Origin: Micromonospora ferruginea
GTDB lineage: Bacteria; Actinomycetota; Actinomycetes; Mycobacteriales; Micromonosporaceae
Length of the DNA: 64,000 bases
NCBI RefSeq assembly: GCF_013694245.2
Contig: NZ_CP059322.2
Location: forward strand, 3,975,001-4,039,000
Direction: 5' to 3'
This document shows, one piece after another, positions 27,962 to 35,630 of the stretch. Within the stretch, counting starts at the first letter, position 1, and every line of letters begins with the position of its first letter. The position numbers were made by a program, and so were the translations under genes. The notes under the pieces are model-generated. The model did no database searches. It was not told the origin of the DNA and was given only the letters and a program-made list of their open reading frames with translations.

Positions 27962-27998
27962 ATTTCCGACACGTGACGGGTTGTTTCCGGCGTGTGAA
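27962..27998 (-). promoter_or_regulatory. GlnR-like box upstream of amt
   Basis: On the plus strand the pattern reads ATTTC-n6-GTGAC, five bases, then GTTTC-n6-GTGAA, which is the reverse complement of two GTNAC-n6-GAAAC half-sites as described for GlnR in streptomycetes (half-site spacing 21 rather than 22). A third partial match, GTTTC-n6-CGACA, lies at 27939-27954. All are 90-150 bases upstream of the amt start. Confidence 0.5.
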
Positions 27999-28013
27999 GA
28001 ACGCCGATCTTGC

Positions 28014-28877
28014 TCAGCGCAGCGCGTACTCCAGGTGGTGCCGCTCGTAGTCGAGCAGGCGCAGGTCCCGCATCGGCCGGCGGAGGTGGCCCTTGTGCAC
28101 GATCCGGACGAACGCCGGCTCGCCCGCGGCGGCCATCCGCCGGATGCCCTCGACGTGGTCGACGATGCGCTTGCGGATGGTGCGGATGAGCCGGTGCCGG
28201 TCGCGCGGGATCAGCCCGTACGCGTCGGCGAACAGGCGCAGCCGGCGGGGCCGGTCGGGGCGCTTCCAGCCGAGCGTGACGGAGTCCCGGTCGGAGAAGA
28301 TCGGCACCCAGGTCCAGGCCGCGTACGCCACGTCGTAGATGCGGGCGCCCGGCGAGGCGAGGTCGAAGTCGATCAGCCCGAGCGTGCCGTCGGGACGCCA
28401 GATGACGTTGTGCGGGGCGGCGTCGTGGTGGCAGATGACCTCGGTGTCCGGCGGGGGCGGCCCGAACGAGCGCCAGACCGCGCCGGGCGGCGGGGTGAAG
28501 CCGTACTGCGCGTCGTGGAACATCCGCAGCATGGTGGCCACGGTGACCAGGGCCTCGTCGGTGACCCAGTGCGGGGCGAGCGGGTACTCCCCGCACTCCC
28601 CCTCCAGGTAAGACAGGACCTCCCGGTTGCGCTCGTCCATGCCGAGCGCGCGGGGAGCGCCGGTGAACCCGACATATTCCAGGTGGCGCAGCAACGCGTG
28701 CACCGAGGGGGTCCACGGCCCGGCGTTGCGCCGGACCGTGTCGCCCACCCGGACCACGGTGCTCACGTTCCCGCCGTGCAGCGGGATCTCCTGCGAAGTC
28801 ACGTACGGTCTCCCGAGGCGCGGCGACGGGTGGCTGGGGTCGCGCCACCCCGCGTAGGCGCGATCGTCAGTCGTCAC
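28014..28877 (-). CDS. APH-fold phosphotransferase family protein
   Basis: A 287-residue aminoglycoside phosphotransferase/choline kinase-fold protein. The catalytic loop reads EVICHHDAAPHNVIW with the conserved HxD and Asn, and the metal-binding LIDFDLASPGARIYDVA follows. The N-lobe has VSTVVRVGDTVRR with GxxxxV-type ATP contacts. Members phosphorylate small molecules or are pseudokinases; resistance cannot be inferred. It follows ftsY by 8 bases: a TAGCCT -10-like element five bases before the GTG contains the ftsY stop codon, suggesting a leaderless transcript of its own. Confidence 0.82.
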   Translation of the reverse strand: MTTDDRAYAGWRDPSHPSPRLGRPYVTSQEIPLHGGNVSTVVRVGDTVRRNAGPWTPSVHALLRHLEYVGFTGAPRALGMDERNREVLSYLEGECGEYPLAPHWVTDEALVTVATMLRMFHDAQYGFTPPPGAVWRSFGPPPPDTEVICHHDAAPHNVIWRPDGTLGLIDFDLASPGARIYDVAYAAWTWVPIFSDRDSVTLGWKRPDRPRRLRLFADAYGLIPRDRHRLIRTIRKRIVDHVEGIRRMAAAGEPAFVRIVHKGHLRRPMRDLRLLDYERHHLEYALR

Positions 28878-28882
28878 GGGAG

Positions 28883-28888
28883 AGGCTA
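28883..28888 (-). promoter_or_regulatory. Putative -10 element inside the ftsY stop
   Basis: TAGCCT on the minus strand, whose first three bases are the TAG stop of ftsY, ends five bases before the GTG of the APH-fold gene. No ribosome binding site intervenes, so the downstream gene looks leaderless. Confidence 0.35.
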
Positions 28889-30067
28889 CGCGTCCCGGCC
28901 GAGCGGCTCGGTGCCGAGCAGCGCGTCGACGAACTGCGCCGGGTCGAACGGGGCCAGGTCGTCCTTGCCCTCGCCCAGGCCGACCAGCTTGACCGGGATG
29001 CCCAGCTTGCGCTGCACGGCGATCACGATGCCGCCCTTGGCCGTGCCGTCGAGCTTGGTCAGCACCACACCGGTCACGTTGACCGCCTCGGTGAACACCC
29101 GTGCCTGCTCCAGGCCGTTCTGGCCGGTGGTGGCGTCCAGCACCAGCAGCGTCTCGTCGATCGGGCCGTGCTTCTCCACCACCCGCTTGACCTTGCCCAG
29201 CTCGTCCATCAGGCCGACCTTGTTCTGCAGCCGGCCGGCGGTGTCGATGAGCACGGTGTCGACGCCGACGTCGATGCCGCGCTTCACCGCGTCGAACGCG
29301 ACGCTGGCCGGGTCGGCGGCCTCCGGCCCGCGGACCGTCTCCGCGCCCACCCGGCCGCCCCAGGTCTCCAACTGGTCGGCGGCGGCGGCCCGGAACGTGT
29401 CGGCCGCGCCGAGCAGCACGGTGCGACCGTCCGCCACCAGCACCCGGGCGATCTTGCCGCAGGTGGTGGTCTTGCCGGCGCCGTTGACGCCGACCACCAG
29501 CACCACCGCCGGTACGCCGTCGGTGGACGCGGTCCGCAGCGACCGGTCCAGGCTCGGATCGAGCGCGTTGACCAGCTCGGTGGCGAGCAGCGTCCGCAGC
29601 TCGTCGCCGGTGCGGGTGCCGAGCACCCGGGTCCGCTCCCGCAGCCGGTCGACGATCTCCCGGGTGGAGTCGATGCCGACGTCGGCGGTGATCAGGCTGT
29701 CCTCGATCTCCTCCCAGGTGTCCTCGTCCAGCCGGTCCCGGCTGAGCAGGCCGAGCAGGCCCTTGCCGAAGGCGTTCTGGGAGCGCGAGAGCCGGGAGCG
29801 CAGCCGGACCAGGCGGCCGGCGGTGGGCTCGGGCACCTCGATCGGCGGTACGCCGACCGGTGGCGCCTCCACCACCACGCCGGTGCTCAGCTCCGCCTCC
29901 GGGGCCTCCACCGGCGGGCCGGCCAGGTCCTCCTCGGTGCGGGTGTCGACCTCCGTGCGCGGCAACGGGGGCTCCGGGCGCCGGCGCAGCCGGGGCACCA
30001 CGAGGCTCAGGCCGCCGATGATGAGCACGCCGAGCAGGGCGAGAGCGACGAGGAGGTATTCCTTCAT
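28886..30067 (-). CDS. ftsY: Signal recognition particle receptor FtsY
   Basis: Docks Ffh-ribosome complexes at the membrane. The 393-residue protein begins with a real membrane helix (YLLVALALLGVLIIGGLSLVV), then a Pro/Glu-rich acidic A region to about residue 75, the N domain, and the NG GTPase: GVNGAGKTTTCGKIA, DTFRAAAADQL, DTAGRLQNK, TKLDGTAKGG and GLGEGKDDLAPF. The TAG stop overlaps the -10 of the next gene. The ATG at 30067 is preferred because the frame runs a long way upstream only as a shadow of the divergent PhoD-like gene. Confidence 0.95.
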   Translation of the reverse strand: MKEYLLVALALLGVLIIGGLSLVVPRLRRRPEPPLPRTEVDTRTEEDLAGPPVEAPEAELSTGVVVEAPPVGVPPIEVPEPTAGRLVRLRSRLSRSQNAFGKGLLGLLSRDRLDEDTWEEIEDSLITADVGIDSTREIVDRLRERTRVLGTRTGDELRTLLATELVNALDPSLDRSLRTASTDGVPAVVLVVGVNGAGKTTTCGKIARVLVADGRTVLLGAADTFRAAAADQLETWGGRVGAETVRGPEAADPASVAFDAVKRGIDVGVDTVLIDTAGRLQNKVGLMDELGKVKRVVEKHGPIDETLLVLDATTGQNGLEQARVFTEAVNVTGVVLTKLDGTAKGGIVIAVQRKLGIPVKLVGLGEGKDDLAPFDPAQFVDALLGTEPLGRDA

Positions 30068-30214
30068 GCCCGAAATCCTGTCAGATGCCGGCGACGGCGT
30101 CCCACTCACGGCCTCGGCACGCGAACAACCTGCGGGTACGCTCGCTGCTGGAAGGCGTACCGCAACCGCCGGCCGGGTAGGAAAGATCCAACGATCTTGT
30201 CGGAGGTAGTCGTC

Positions 30215-31927
30215 GTGCCCGGTTCCCGCCTGCTCATCGGCCCATTGCTGCGCCGGGTCGTCGACACGCGGGCGACCGTCTGGGTGGAGACGAGCGCGCC
30301 CGCGGTGGTCACCGTCCGCACGGCCGCCGGCGCCACCGGCAGCTCGCCCACCTTCTCCGCGTACGACCACCACTACGCGCTCGTGGTCGTGACCGGGCTC
30401 ACCCCGGACAGCGCCACCGAGTACGAGGTGCTGATCGACGACGAGGTGGCCTGGCCGCTGCCGGGCGACGCGTTCCCGCCGAGCGTGATCCGCACCCGCG
30501 CGGCCGACGACGGCGACCAGCCGGTGCGCCTGGTCTTCGGCTCCTGCCGGGAGACCACCCAGCACTCCACCGCGCGCAAGCTGCCGCCGGACGCGCTCGA
30601 CGCGTACGCCCGGCGGGTGATGGCCGCGCCCGAGGAGAACACGCTGCCCGACCTGCTGGTGCTGCTCGGCGACCAGGTCTACGCGGACGAGACCTCGCCG
30701 ACCGTGCGCAAGCTGCTCAAGCGGCGCCGGCGGCGGCCGAAGGACGCCCCGTCGACCCAGGTGGTCAGCTTCGACGAGTACACGAAGCTCTACCTGGAGT
30801 CCTGGCGGGACCCGGAGATCCGCTGGCTGCTCTCCACCGTGCCGAGCGTGATGATCTTCGACGACCACGAGGTGATCGACGACTGGAACACCTCGCAGTC
30901 GTGGCGGGCGGACATGCGCGAGGAGCCGTGGTGGGCCGAGCGGATCCGCAGCGGCCTCGCCTCCTACTGGGTCTACCAGCACCTGGGCAACCTCAGCCCG
31001 GACGAGATCGCCGCCGACCCGGTCTACGCGAAGGTGGTGGCCGCCGAGGACGCCACCGGCGTGCTGCACGAGTTCGGCGAGCGGGTGGACACCGAGGCCG
31101 ACCTGGCGCACGACACCGAGCGCTGGCGGGCCGTGCAGTACCAGTGGAGCTACGCGCTGGACCTGGGGCGCACCCGCCTGGTCATGCTGGACAACCGGTC
31201 CAGCCGGGTGCTGCTGCCGGGCAGTCGGGCGATGCTGCCGCCGGGCGAGTGGTCGTGGTTCCTCGACCAGGCCCACGGCGCGTACGACCACCTGGTGGTG
31301 GGCACCTCGCTGCCGTGGCTGCTGCCGCCGGGCATCCACCACGTGGAGTCGTGGAACGAGCGCCTGGCCGACTCCGGCCGGCCCTGGGTGGCCGCGCTGG
31401 CCGAGCGGATGCGCCGGGCCTGGGACCTGGAGCACTGGGCCGCGTTCCGGCGGTCCTTCGAGGCGCTGGGCGAGCTGTTCGCCCGGTTGGGCAGCGGTGA
31501 CGCGGCGCGCACCGGAGCCCGGGTGGGCGCCGGTCCGGCGTACCCGCGCCCGGCCTCGATCAGCGTGCTCTCCGGCGACGTGCACCACTCGTACGTGGCC
31601 CGGGCCCGGTTCGCCGACCGGTCGGTGAAGACCCCGGTGCACCAGCTCACCTGCTCGCCGATCCACAACCAGGTGCCGGCCGGGATGCGCCCGCTGATGA
31701 CGCTGGGCTGGAACCCCGGGCCGACCACGGCGACCCGGGCGCTGGCCCGCTCGGCCGGGGTGCGTCGGCCGCTGGTGCGGTGGCGGAAGCTGGCCGGCCC
31801 CTACTTCGGCAACGCGGTGGCGACGCTGACGCACCGCGGCCGGTCGGCCGCCGTGGTGATCGAGGGCACCGTCAAGGACGGCACGCTGCGGCCGGTGGCG
31901 CGCCAGCAGCTCAGCGACGAGTCATGA
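30215..31927 (+). CDS. PhoD-like metallophosphatase (alkaline phosphatase D family)
   Basis: A 570-residue alkaline phosphatase D-family protein. After an N-terminal beta-sandwich domain (VETSAPAVVTVRTAAG ... GLTPDSATEYEVLIDDEVAW) comes the metallophosphatase core: VFGSCRE, LLGDQVYADE, MIFDDHEVIDDWN and the late SVLSGDVHHSYVARA. There is no signal peptide or Tat motif, which is unusual for PhoD and suggests a cytoplasmic phosphodiesterase or phosphatase. The GTG at 30215 has CGGAGG eight bases upstream. It diverges from ftsY and is followed 13 bases later by a leaderless-looking marR. Confidence 0.85.
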   Translation: MPGSRLLIGPLLRRVVDTRATVWVETSAPAVVTVRTAAGATGSSPTFSAYDHHYALVVVTGLTPDSATEYEVLIDDEVAWPLPGDAFPPSVIRTRAADDGDQPVRLVFGSCRETTQHSTARKLPPDALDAYARRVMAAPEENTLPDLLVLLGDQVYADETSPTVRKLLKRRRRRPKDAPSTQVVSFDEYTKLYLESWRDPEIRWLLSTVPSVMIFDDHEVIDDWNTSQSWRADMREEPWWAERIRSGLASYWVYQHLGNLSPDEIAADPVYAKVVAAEDATGVLHEFGERVDTEADLAHDTERWRAVQYQWSYALDLGRTRLVMLDNRSSRVLLPGSRAMLPPGEWSWFLDQAHGAYDHLVVGTSLPWLLPPGIHHVESWNERLADSGRPWVAALAERMRRAWDLEHWAAFRRSFEALGELFARLGSGDAARTGARVGAGPAYPRPASISVLSGDVHHSYVARARFADRSVKTPVHQLTCSPIHNQVPAGMRPLMTLGWNPGPTTATRALARSAGVRRPLVRWRKLAGPYFGNAVATLTHRGRSAAVVIEGTVKDGTLRPVARQQLSDES

Positions 31928-31928
31928 C

Positions 31929-31934
31929 TATCCT
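31929..31934 (+). promoter_or_regulatory. Putative -10 element for marR
   Basis: TATCCT overlaps the last bases after the PhoD-like stop and ends six bases before the marR GTG, indicating a leaderless transcript for the regulator. Confidence 0.4.
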
Positions 31935-31940
31935 CTGACC

Positions 31941-32366
31941 GTGGACGAGACGCTGCGCGCCGTGGAACACGAGTTGACCGCGCTGCTGCGCCGGGGTCGT
32001 GCACTGTCCTGGGAGATCGCCCGCGAGGTCCACCCGAACCTGGAGCCGAACGCCTACGGGTTGTTGCTCTGGCTGCGCCGCTCGGGCCAGATCCGCCTCA
32101 CCGACCTGGCGGTCAAGCTGGGCATCGGCAAGGGCACGTTGAGCCGGCAGATCGGTGGCCTGGAGGCGCTGGGCCTGGTGCAGCGCGACCCGGACCCGTC
32201 CGACCGGCGGGCCGCGCAGCTCAGCCTCACCGAGGAGGGCACCCGCCGGTTCGACGCGGCCCGTGCGGCCCGACTCGGACAGATCCGGCGTTCGCTGGAG
32301 GACTGGCCGAAAGAGGACGTGGCGGACTTCGCCCGGCTCATGCACCGGTTCAACGAGACGTTCTGA
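31941..32366 (+). CDS. MarR-family transcriptional regulator
   Basis: A 141-residue MarR-type winged-helix regulator: dimerisation helix at the start (ETLRAVEHELTALLRRG), helix-turn-helix IRLTDLAVKLGIGKGTLSRQIGGLEALGLV, and the wing RDPDPSDRRAAQLSLTEEG. It sits directly upstream of the efflux pump gene, and the 111-base gap between them contains two near-identical 15-bp palindromes 26 bases apart, the likely operators. The usual logic for such pairs is repression of the pump until a drug-like ligand binds the regulator; that part is inferred. Confidence 0.9.
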   Translation: MDETLRAVEHELTALLRRGRALSWEIAREVHPNLEPNAYGLLLWLRRSGQIRLTDLAVKLGIGKGTLSRQIGGLEALGLVQRDPDPSDRRAAQLSLTEEGTRRFDAARAARLGQIRRSLEDWPKEDVADFARLMHRFNETF

Positions 32367-32405
32367 CCCGCCCCGCGGGGAATAGGAGCCGCACCACTCG
32401 CGGTT

Positions 32406-32446
32406 GTTGCTTGGGGCAACCAAGCCATAAGGTTGCCCGAGGCAAC
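32406..32446 (+). promoter_or_regulatory. Twin palindromic operators for the MarR regulator
   Basis: GTTGCTTGGGGCAAC (32406-32420) and GTTGCCCGAGGCAAC (32432-32446) are the same 15-base palindrome with three differences in the centre, spaced 26 bases apart; the second extends to a perfect 7-bp stem. They end 31 bases before the pump start codon and flank the expected promoter region. Confidence 0.6.
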
Positions 32447-32477
32447 CCCAATCTTCCCTTTCCGGAGGCACTCCACG

Positions 32478-34091
32478 ATGACCCAGGCGACAGCGCCCAC
32501 CCGGGCGACCGCCGTCGACATGTCCCACCGGCAGATCCTGGAGGCGCTCTCCGGCCTGCTGTTGGGCATGTTCGTCGCGATCCTCTCCTCCACGGTCGTC
32601 TCGAACGCGCTGCCGCGGATCATCACCGACCTGCACGGCACGCAGTCCGCGTACACCTGGGTGGTCACCTCCACCCTGCTGGCGACCACCGCCACCACCC
32701 CGATCTGGGGCAAGCTCGCGGACCTGACCAGCAAGAAGATCCTGGTCCAGCTCGCGCTGGCGGTCTTCGTGCTGGGCTCGGTCCTGGCCGGGCAGGCCCA
32801 GTCCACCGGCGAGCTGATCGCCTGCCGGGTGGTGCAGGGCGTCGGCGCGGGCGGCCTCACCGCCCTGGCCCAGGTGATCATGGCGACGATGATCGCCCCG
32901 CGCGAGCGCGGCCGCTACAGCGGCTACCTCGGCGCGGTGATGGCGGTCGGCACCATCGGCGGCCCGCTGATCGGCGGCGTGATCGTGGACACCGACTGGC
33001 TCGGCTGGCGCTGGTGCTTCTACGTCGGCGTGCCGTTCGCCGTGCTCGCCCTGGTCGTGCTCCAGAAGACGCTGCACCTGCCCGTGGTCAAGCGCAAGGT
33101 CACCATCGACTGGTGGGGCGCCACCCTGATCACCGCCGCCGTCTCGCTGCTGCTGGTCTGGATCACCCTGGCCGGCGACCGGTACGACTGGATCTCCTGG
33201 ACCAGCGCGGTCATGGTGGCCGGCGCGGTGCTGCTCGGGGCGCTCGCCGTCCGGGTCGAGCAGCGGGCCGCCGAGCCGATGATCCCGCCGCGGCTGTTCC
33301 GCAACCGCACCATCACGCTCGCCGTGGTGGCCAGCGTCGCGGTCGGCGTCGGCATGTTCGGCGCCTCGGTCTTCCTCGGCCAGTACTTCCAGATCAGCCG
33401 CGGCGAGAGCCCGACCATGGCCGGCCTGATGACGCTGCCGATGATCGGCGGCCTGCTGGTCGCCTCGACCGTGGTCGGCCGGATCATCACCAGCACCGGC
33501 CGGTGGAAGCGCTGGCTGGTCGCCGGCTCGACGCTGCTCACCGCCGGCTTCGCGCTGATGGGCAGCATGCGGGTGGACACCCCGTACTGGCGGCTCGCGA
33601 TCTTCATGGCGCTGATCGGCCTGGGCCTCGGCATGACCATGCAGAACCTGGTGCTGGCCGTGCAGAACACGGTCGGCACGCACGAGCTCGGCGCGGCCAG
33701 CTCGGTGGTGGCGTTCTTCCGCAGCCTCGGCGGCGCGGTCGGCGTGAGCGCGCTCGGCGCGCTGCTCGGCCACCGGGTCACCGGCTACCTCGCCGACGGG
33801 CTGGGCCGCCTCGGCGTCCCGGCCCCCGCCTCCGGTGGCGGCGGCGCGCTGCCGGACGTGCACGCCCTGCCCGCCCCGATCCGGGCCGTGGTGGAGTCCG
33901 CGTACGGGCACGGCGCCGGCGACATCTTCCTGGCCGCCGCGCCGTTCGGGCTGCTCGCGCTGCTCGCGGTGGTGCTGATCCGGGAGGTGCCGCTGCGCCG
34001 CGCCAACACCGACCCGGTCCCGACCGCGGTGGAGCAGCGGGAGGCGACGGTGGACGCCGACGCGGTGGTCGGCACGGGCCGGGAGCGCTGA
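32478..34091 (+). CDS. MFS drug-efflux transporter, 14-TM (EmrB/QacA type)
   Basis: A 537-residue DHA2-type major facilitator with about 14 membrane helices. The motif A-like GKLADLTSKK follows helix 2, the antiporter motif C-like GPLIGGVIVD appears after GAVMAVGTIG near residue 165, and paired helices continue to a C-terminal Glu/Thr-rich tail (DPVPTAVEQREATVDAD). The start ATG has GGAGG nine bases upstream. It would export hydrophobic drugs using the proton gradient. MarR regulator upstream; the next gene, a universal stress protein, begins two bases after the stop. Confidence 0.9.
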   Translation: MTQATAPTRATAVDMSHRQILEALSGLLLGMFVAILSSTVVSNALPRIITDLHGTQSAYTWVVTSTLLATTATTPIWGKLADLTSKKILVQLALAVFVLGSVLAGQAQSTGELIACRVVQGVGAGGLTALAQVIMATMIAPRERGRYSGYLGAVMAVGTIGGPLIGGVIVDTDWLGWRWCFYVGVPFAVLALVVLQKTLHLPVVKRKVTIDWWGATLITAAVSLLLVWITLAGDRYDWISWTSAVMVAGAVLLGALAVRVEQRAAEPMIPPRLFRNRTITLAVVASVAVGVGMFGASVFLGQYFQISRGESPTMAGLMTLPMIGGLLVASTVVGRIITSTGRWKRWLVAGSTLLTAGFALMGSMRVDTPYWRLAIFMALIGLGLGMTMQNLVLAVQNTVGTHELGAASSVVAFFRSLGGAVGVSALGALLGHRVTGYLADGLGRLGVPAPASGGGGALPDVHALPAPIRAVVESAYGHGAGDIFLAAAPFGLLALLAVVLIREVPLRRANTDPVPTAVEQREATVDADAVVGTGRER

Positions 34092-34093
34092 CC

Positions 34094-34582
34094 GTGGACG
34101 CACCGGAGCGTGAGCGGTACGGCCCGCAGGCCCGGCTGCTGCCCTTCGAGCGGGGCACCGACGGCCCCCGGGTGGTGCTGGTCGGCGTGGACGGCAGCCG
34201 CACCTCGCTGCGGGCCGCCGCCTACGCGGCCGGGCTGGCCCGCCGGCAGGGCGCCGGGCTGGTGGTGGTCTTCGTCAGCTCGCCGGCGCCGTACAGCGGG
34301 ATCATGTCCGGGGTGGTGGCCGGCGCGGTGCAGCAGACCCACGACGAGTTGGCCGACGAGCTGCGCGCGGAGTGCCGGCGCGGGGCCGAGGAGCTGGACC
34401 TGCCGGTGACGTTCCTGTGCCGGCGCGGTGACGCGTACACCGAGCTGGGCCGGGCCGCCGACGAGCACCGGGCCGACCTGGTCGTGGTCGGCTCCTCCGA
34501 GCAGGCCGGGCACAAGCTGGTCGGCTCGGTCGCGACCCGCCTGGTGCGCACCGGCCGCTGGCCGGTCGTCGTCGTCCCCTGA
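34094..34582 (+). CDS. Universal stress protein (UspA) domain
   Basis: A 162-residue single Usp domain. The N-terminal strand VVLVGVDGSRTSLRAAAYAA and the C-terminal VVVGSSEQAGHKLVGSVATRLVRTGRWPVVVV match the ATP-binding Usp subfamily (G-x2-G-x9-G-S/T pattern approximated). It starts two bases after the efflux pump stop and is probably translated with it. Usp proteins bind nucleotides and help cells survive stress; pairing with a pump suggests a damage or energy-state input. Copy C of the GC-palindrome element follows its stop directly. Confidence 0.85.
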   Translation: MDAPERERYGPQARLLPFERGTDGPRVVLVGVDGSRTSLRAAAYAAGLARRQGAGLVVVFVSSPAPYSGIMSGVVAGAVQQTHDELADELRAECRRGAEELDLPVTFLCRRGDAYTELGRAADEHRADLVVVGSSEQAGHKLVGSVATRLVRTGRWPVVVVP

Positions 34583-34639
34583 GGTGTAAGGAGGGGCCCC
34601 CGCTTAACGCCTCGCGAGGTGGCGGGGGCCCCGCTTAAC
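34583..34639. repeat. Tandem GC-palindrome element, copy C
   Basis: On the minus strand the units begin at 34639 and 34608 (31-base period), each GTTAAGCGGGG(G)CCCC. The GGTGTAAGG end touches the Usp stop codon and the TTAAC end lies at the DinB promoter. Orientation relative to transcription is the same as in copies A and B. Confidence 0.9.
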
Positions 34640-34641
34640 AT
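34636..34641 (+). promoter_or_regulatory. Putative -10 element at the edge of repeat C
   Basis: TAACAT, formed by the last conserved bases of repeat element C plus two bases beyond it, ends seven bases before the DinB ATG with no ribosome binding site, suggesting that the repeat supplies the promoter of a leaderless gene. Confidence 0.4.
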
Positions 34642-34648
34642 CTCGATC

Positions 34649-35182
34649 ATGACTTGGAGAGCACCCGAGGTCGACCGCCGCCACGAGCCCTACGTCGCCG
34701 ACGAGCGCGCCATGCTGCAAGGCTGGCTCGACACCCACCGCGACACCCTGCGCCTCAAGTGCGCCGGGCTGACCGCCGAGCAACTGCGCACCCCCAGCGT
34801 CGAGCCCTCCGGGCTGACCCTGCTCGGGCTGGTGCGGCACATGGCCGACGTGGAGCGCTGGTGGTTCCGGATCCGCGCCACCGCCGAGGACGTGCCCGGC
34901 CTCTACGACGACAACCCCGACCCGGACGCCGACCTCAACGACATCGCCGACGCCGACCCGGCCGAGGCGCTCGCCACCCTGACCGCCGAGATCGCGGCGG
35001 CCGACCGGGCGGTGGCCGACCTGCCGTTGGCGCACACGTTCCGCCGCGCGCGCCGCGACGGCGCCGGTAGCGACGAGATCAGCCTCCGCTGGGTGTACGT
35101 GCACATGATCGAGGAGTACGCCCGGCACAACGGCCACGCCGACCTCATCCGCGAGCGCATCGACGGCGTCACCGGAGCCTGA
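34649..35182 (+). CDS. DinB/DUF664-family protein
   Basis: A 177-residue DinB-like (DUF664) four-helix-bundle protein. The metal-binding-type histidines lie in LLGLVRHMADVERWWF near residue 65 and in HMIEEYARHNGHADLIRERIDG near residue 155, the standard three-His arrangement. Actinobacterial relatives include mycothiol-dependent enzymes and S-transferases, so a mycothiol role is possible but not shown. An in-frame start 30 bases upstream exists only within the repeat; the ATG at 34649 fits the family and the leaderless promoter. Confidence 0.85.
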   Translation: MTWRAPEVDRRHEPYVADERAMLQGWLDTHRDTLRLKCAGLTAEQLRTPSVEPSGLTLLGLVRHMADVERWWFRIRATAEDVPGLYDDNPDPDADLNDIADADPAEALATLTAEIAAADRAVADLPLAHTFRRARRDGAGSDEISLRWVYVHMIEEYARHNGHADLIRERIDGVTGA

Positions 35183-35233
35183 TCCACCCACCACTGTGTA
35201 CGGAATGTTACCGGCCGGTTGGCGGAGAGCTGA

Positions 35234-35239
35234 TAACGT
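35234..35239 (+). promoter_or_regulatory. Putative promoter -10 of the EACC1-caspase operon
   Basis: TAACGT ends seven bases before the ATG of the EACC1-type gene and no Shine-Dalgarno is visible, so the three-gene operon probably starts with a leaderless message. I see no convincing -35 or operator in the 64-base gap after the DinB gene. Confidence 0.45.
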
Positions 35240-35246
35240 TCGATCA

Positions 35247-35630
35247 ATGGACACCGTGGTGCTTCGACTCGTCACCCTCGATGACGACGACGACGCGGCC
35301 GAGGAGGCCACCCACCGCCTGCGCCGCGAACTGCAGCAGCTCGACGGCGTCCGGTCGGTCCGGCCGGCGGAGTCCGTCACCGTCGCGCCCGACGGCGCCC
35401 GGGCCGGCGAACTCGCCGAGCTGGGCACGCTGCTCGCCGCCCTGGCCGCCCACGCGGGCCTCGTCGTCGGGGTGCTCCGCGCCGTCGGGGACTGGCAGCG
35501 GCGGCGCGGGCGGGGCCGGGTGGAGGTGCGCATCGGCGACGACGAGCTGGTCCTCGACAGCGCCACCGCCGACGAGCAGCGCCGGCTGATCGAGGTCTTC
35601 GTCGACCGGGTGTTACCACCGGAACGATGA
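35247..35630 (+). CDS. EACC1-type effector-associated protein
   Basis: A 127-residue protein that I match to effector-associated constant component EACC1, a small partner of effectors in actinobacterial conflict systems. An N-terminal strand-helix-strand unit (VVLRLVTLDDD, HRLRRELQQL, VRSVRP), a hydrophobic helix at about 55-80 (LAELGTLLAALAAHAGLVVGVLRAV) and a C-terminal strand pair (VEVRIGDDELVLD) followed by ADEQRRLIEVFVD match the family layout. Leu123 is encoded by TTA (35613-35615). The stop overlaps the caspase ATG (ATGA), so the pair is translated together. Family assignment is by pattern recall, not a search. Confidence 0.72.
   Translation: MDTVVLRLVTLDDDDDAAEEATHRLRRELQQLDGVRSVRPAESVTVAPDGARAGELAELGTLLAALAAHAGLVVGVLRAVGDWQRRRGRGRVEVRIGDDELVLDSATADEQRRLIEVFVDRVLPPER

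Noticed and set aside
28006..28014. Another GATCTTGCA element after the APH-fold gene
   Set aside because: Only a 9-base match with no second arm.
28014..28877. An aminoglycoside resistance gene
   Set aside because: The fold is APH-like but the protein is a generic phosphotransferase of the family; no resistance motif or context.
28886..31834. A 982-codon open frame on the minus strand across ftsY and the PhoD-like gene
   Set aside because: Only the ftsY part (28886-30067) has homology features; the rest is a GC-driven shadow of the opposite-strand gene.
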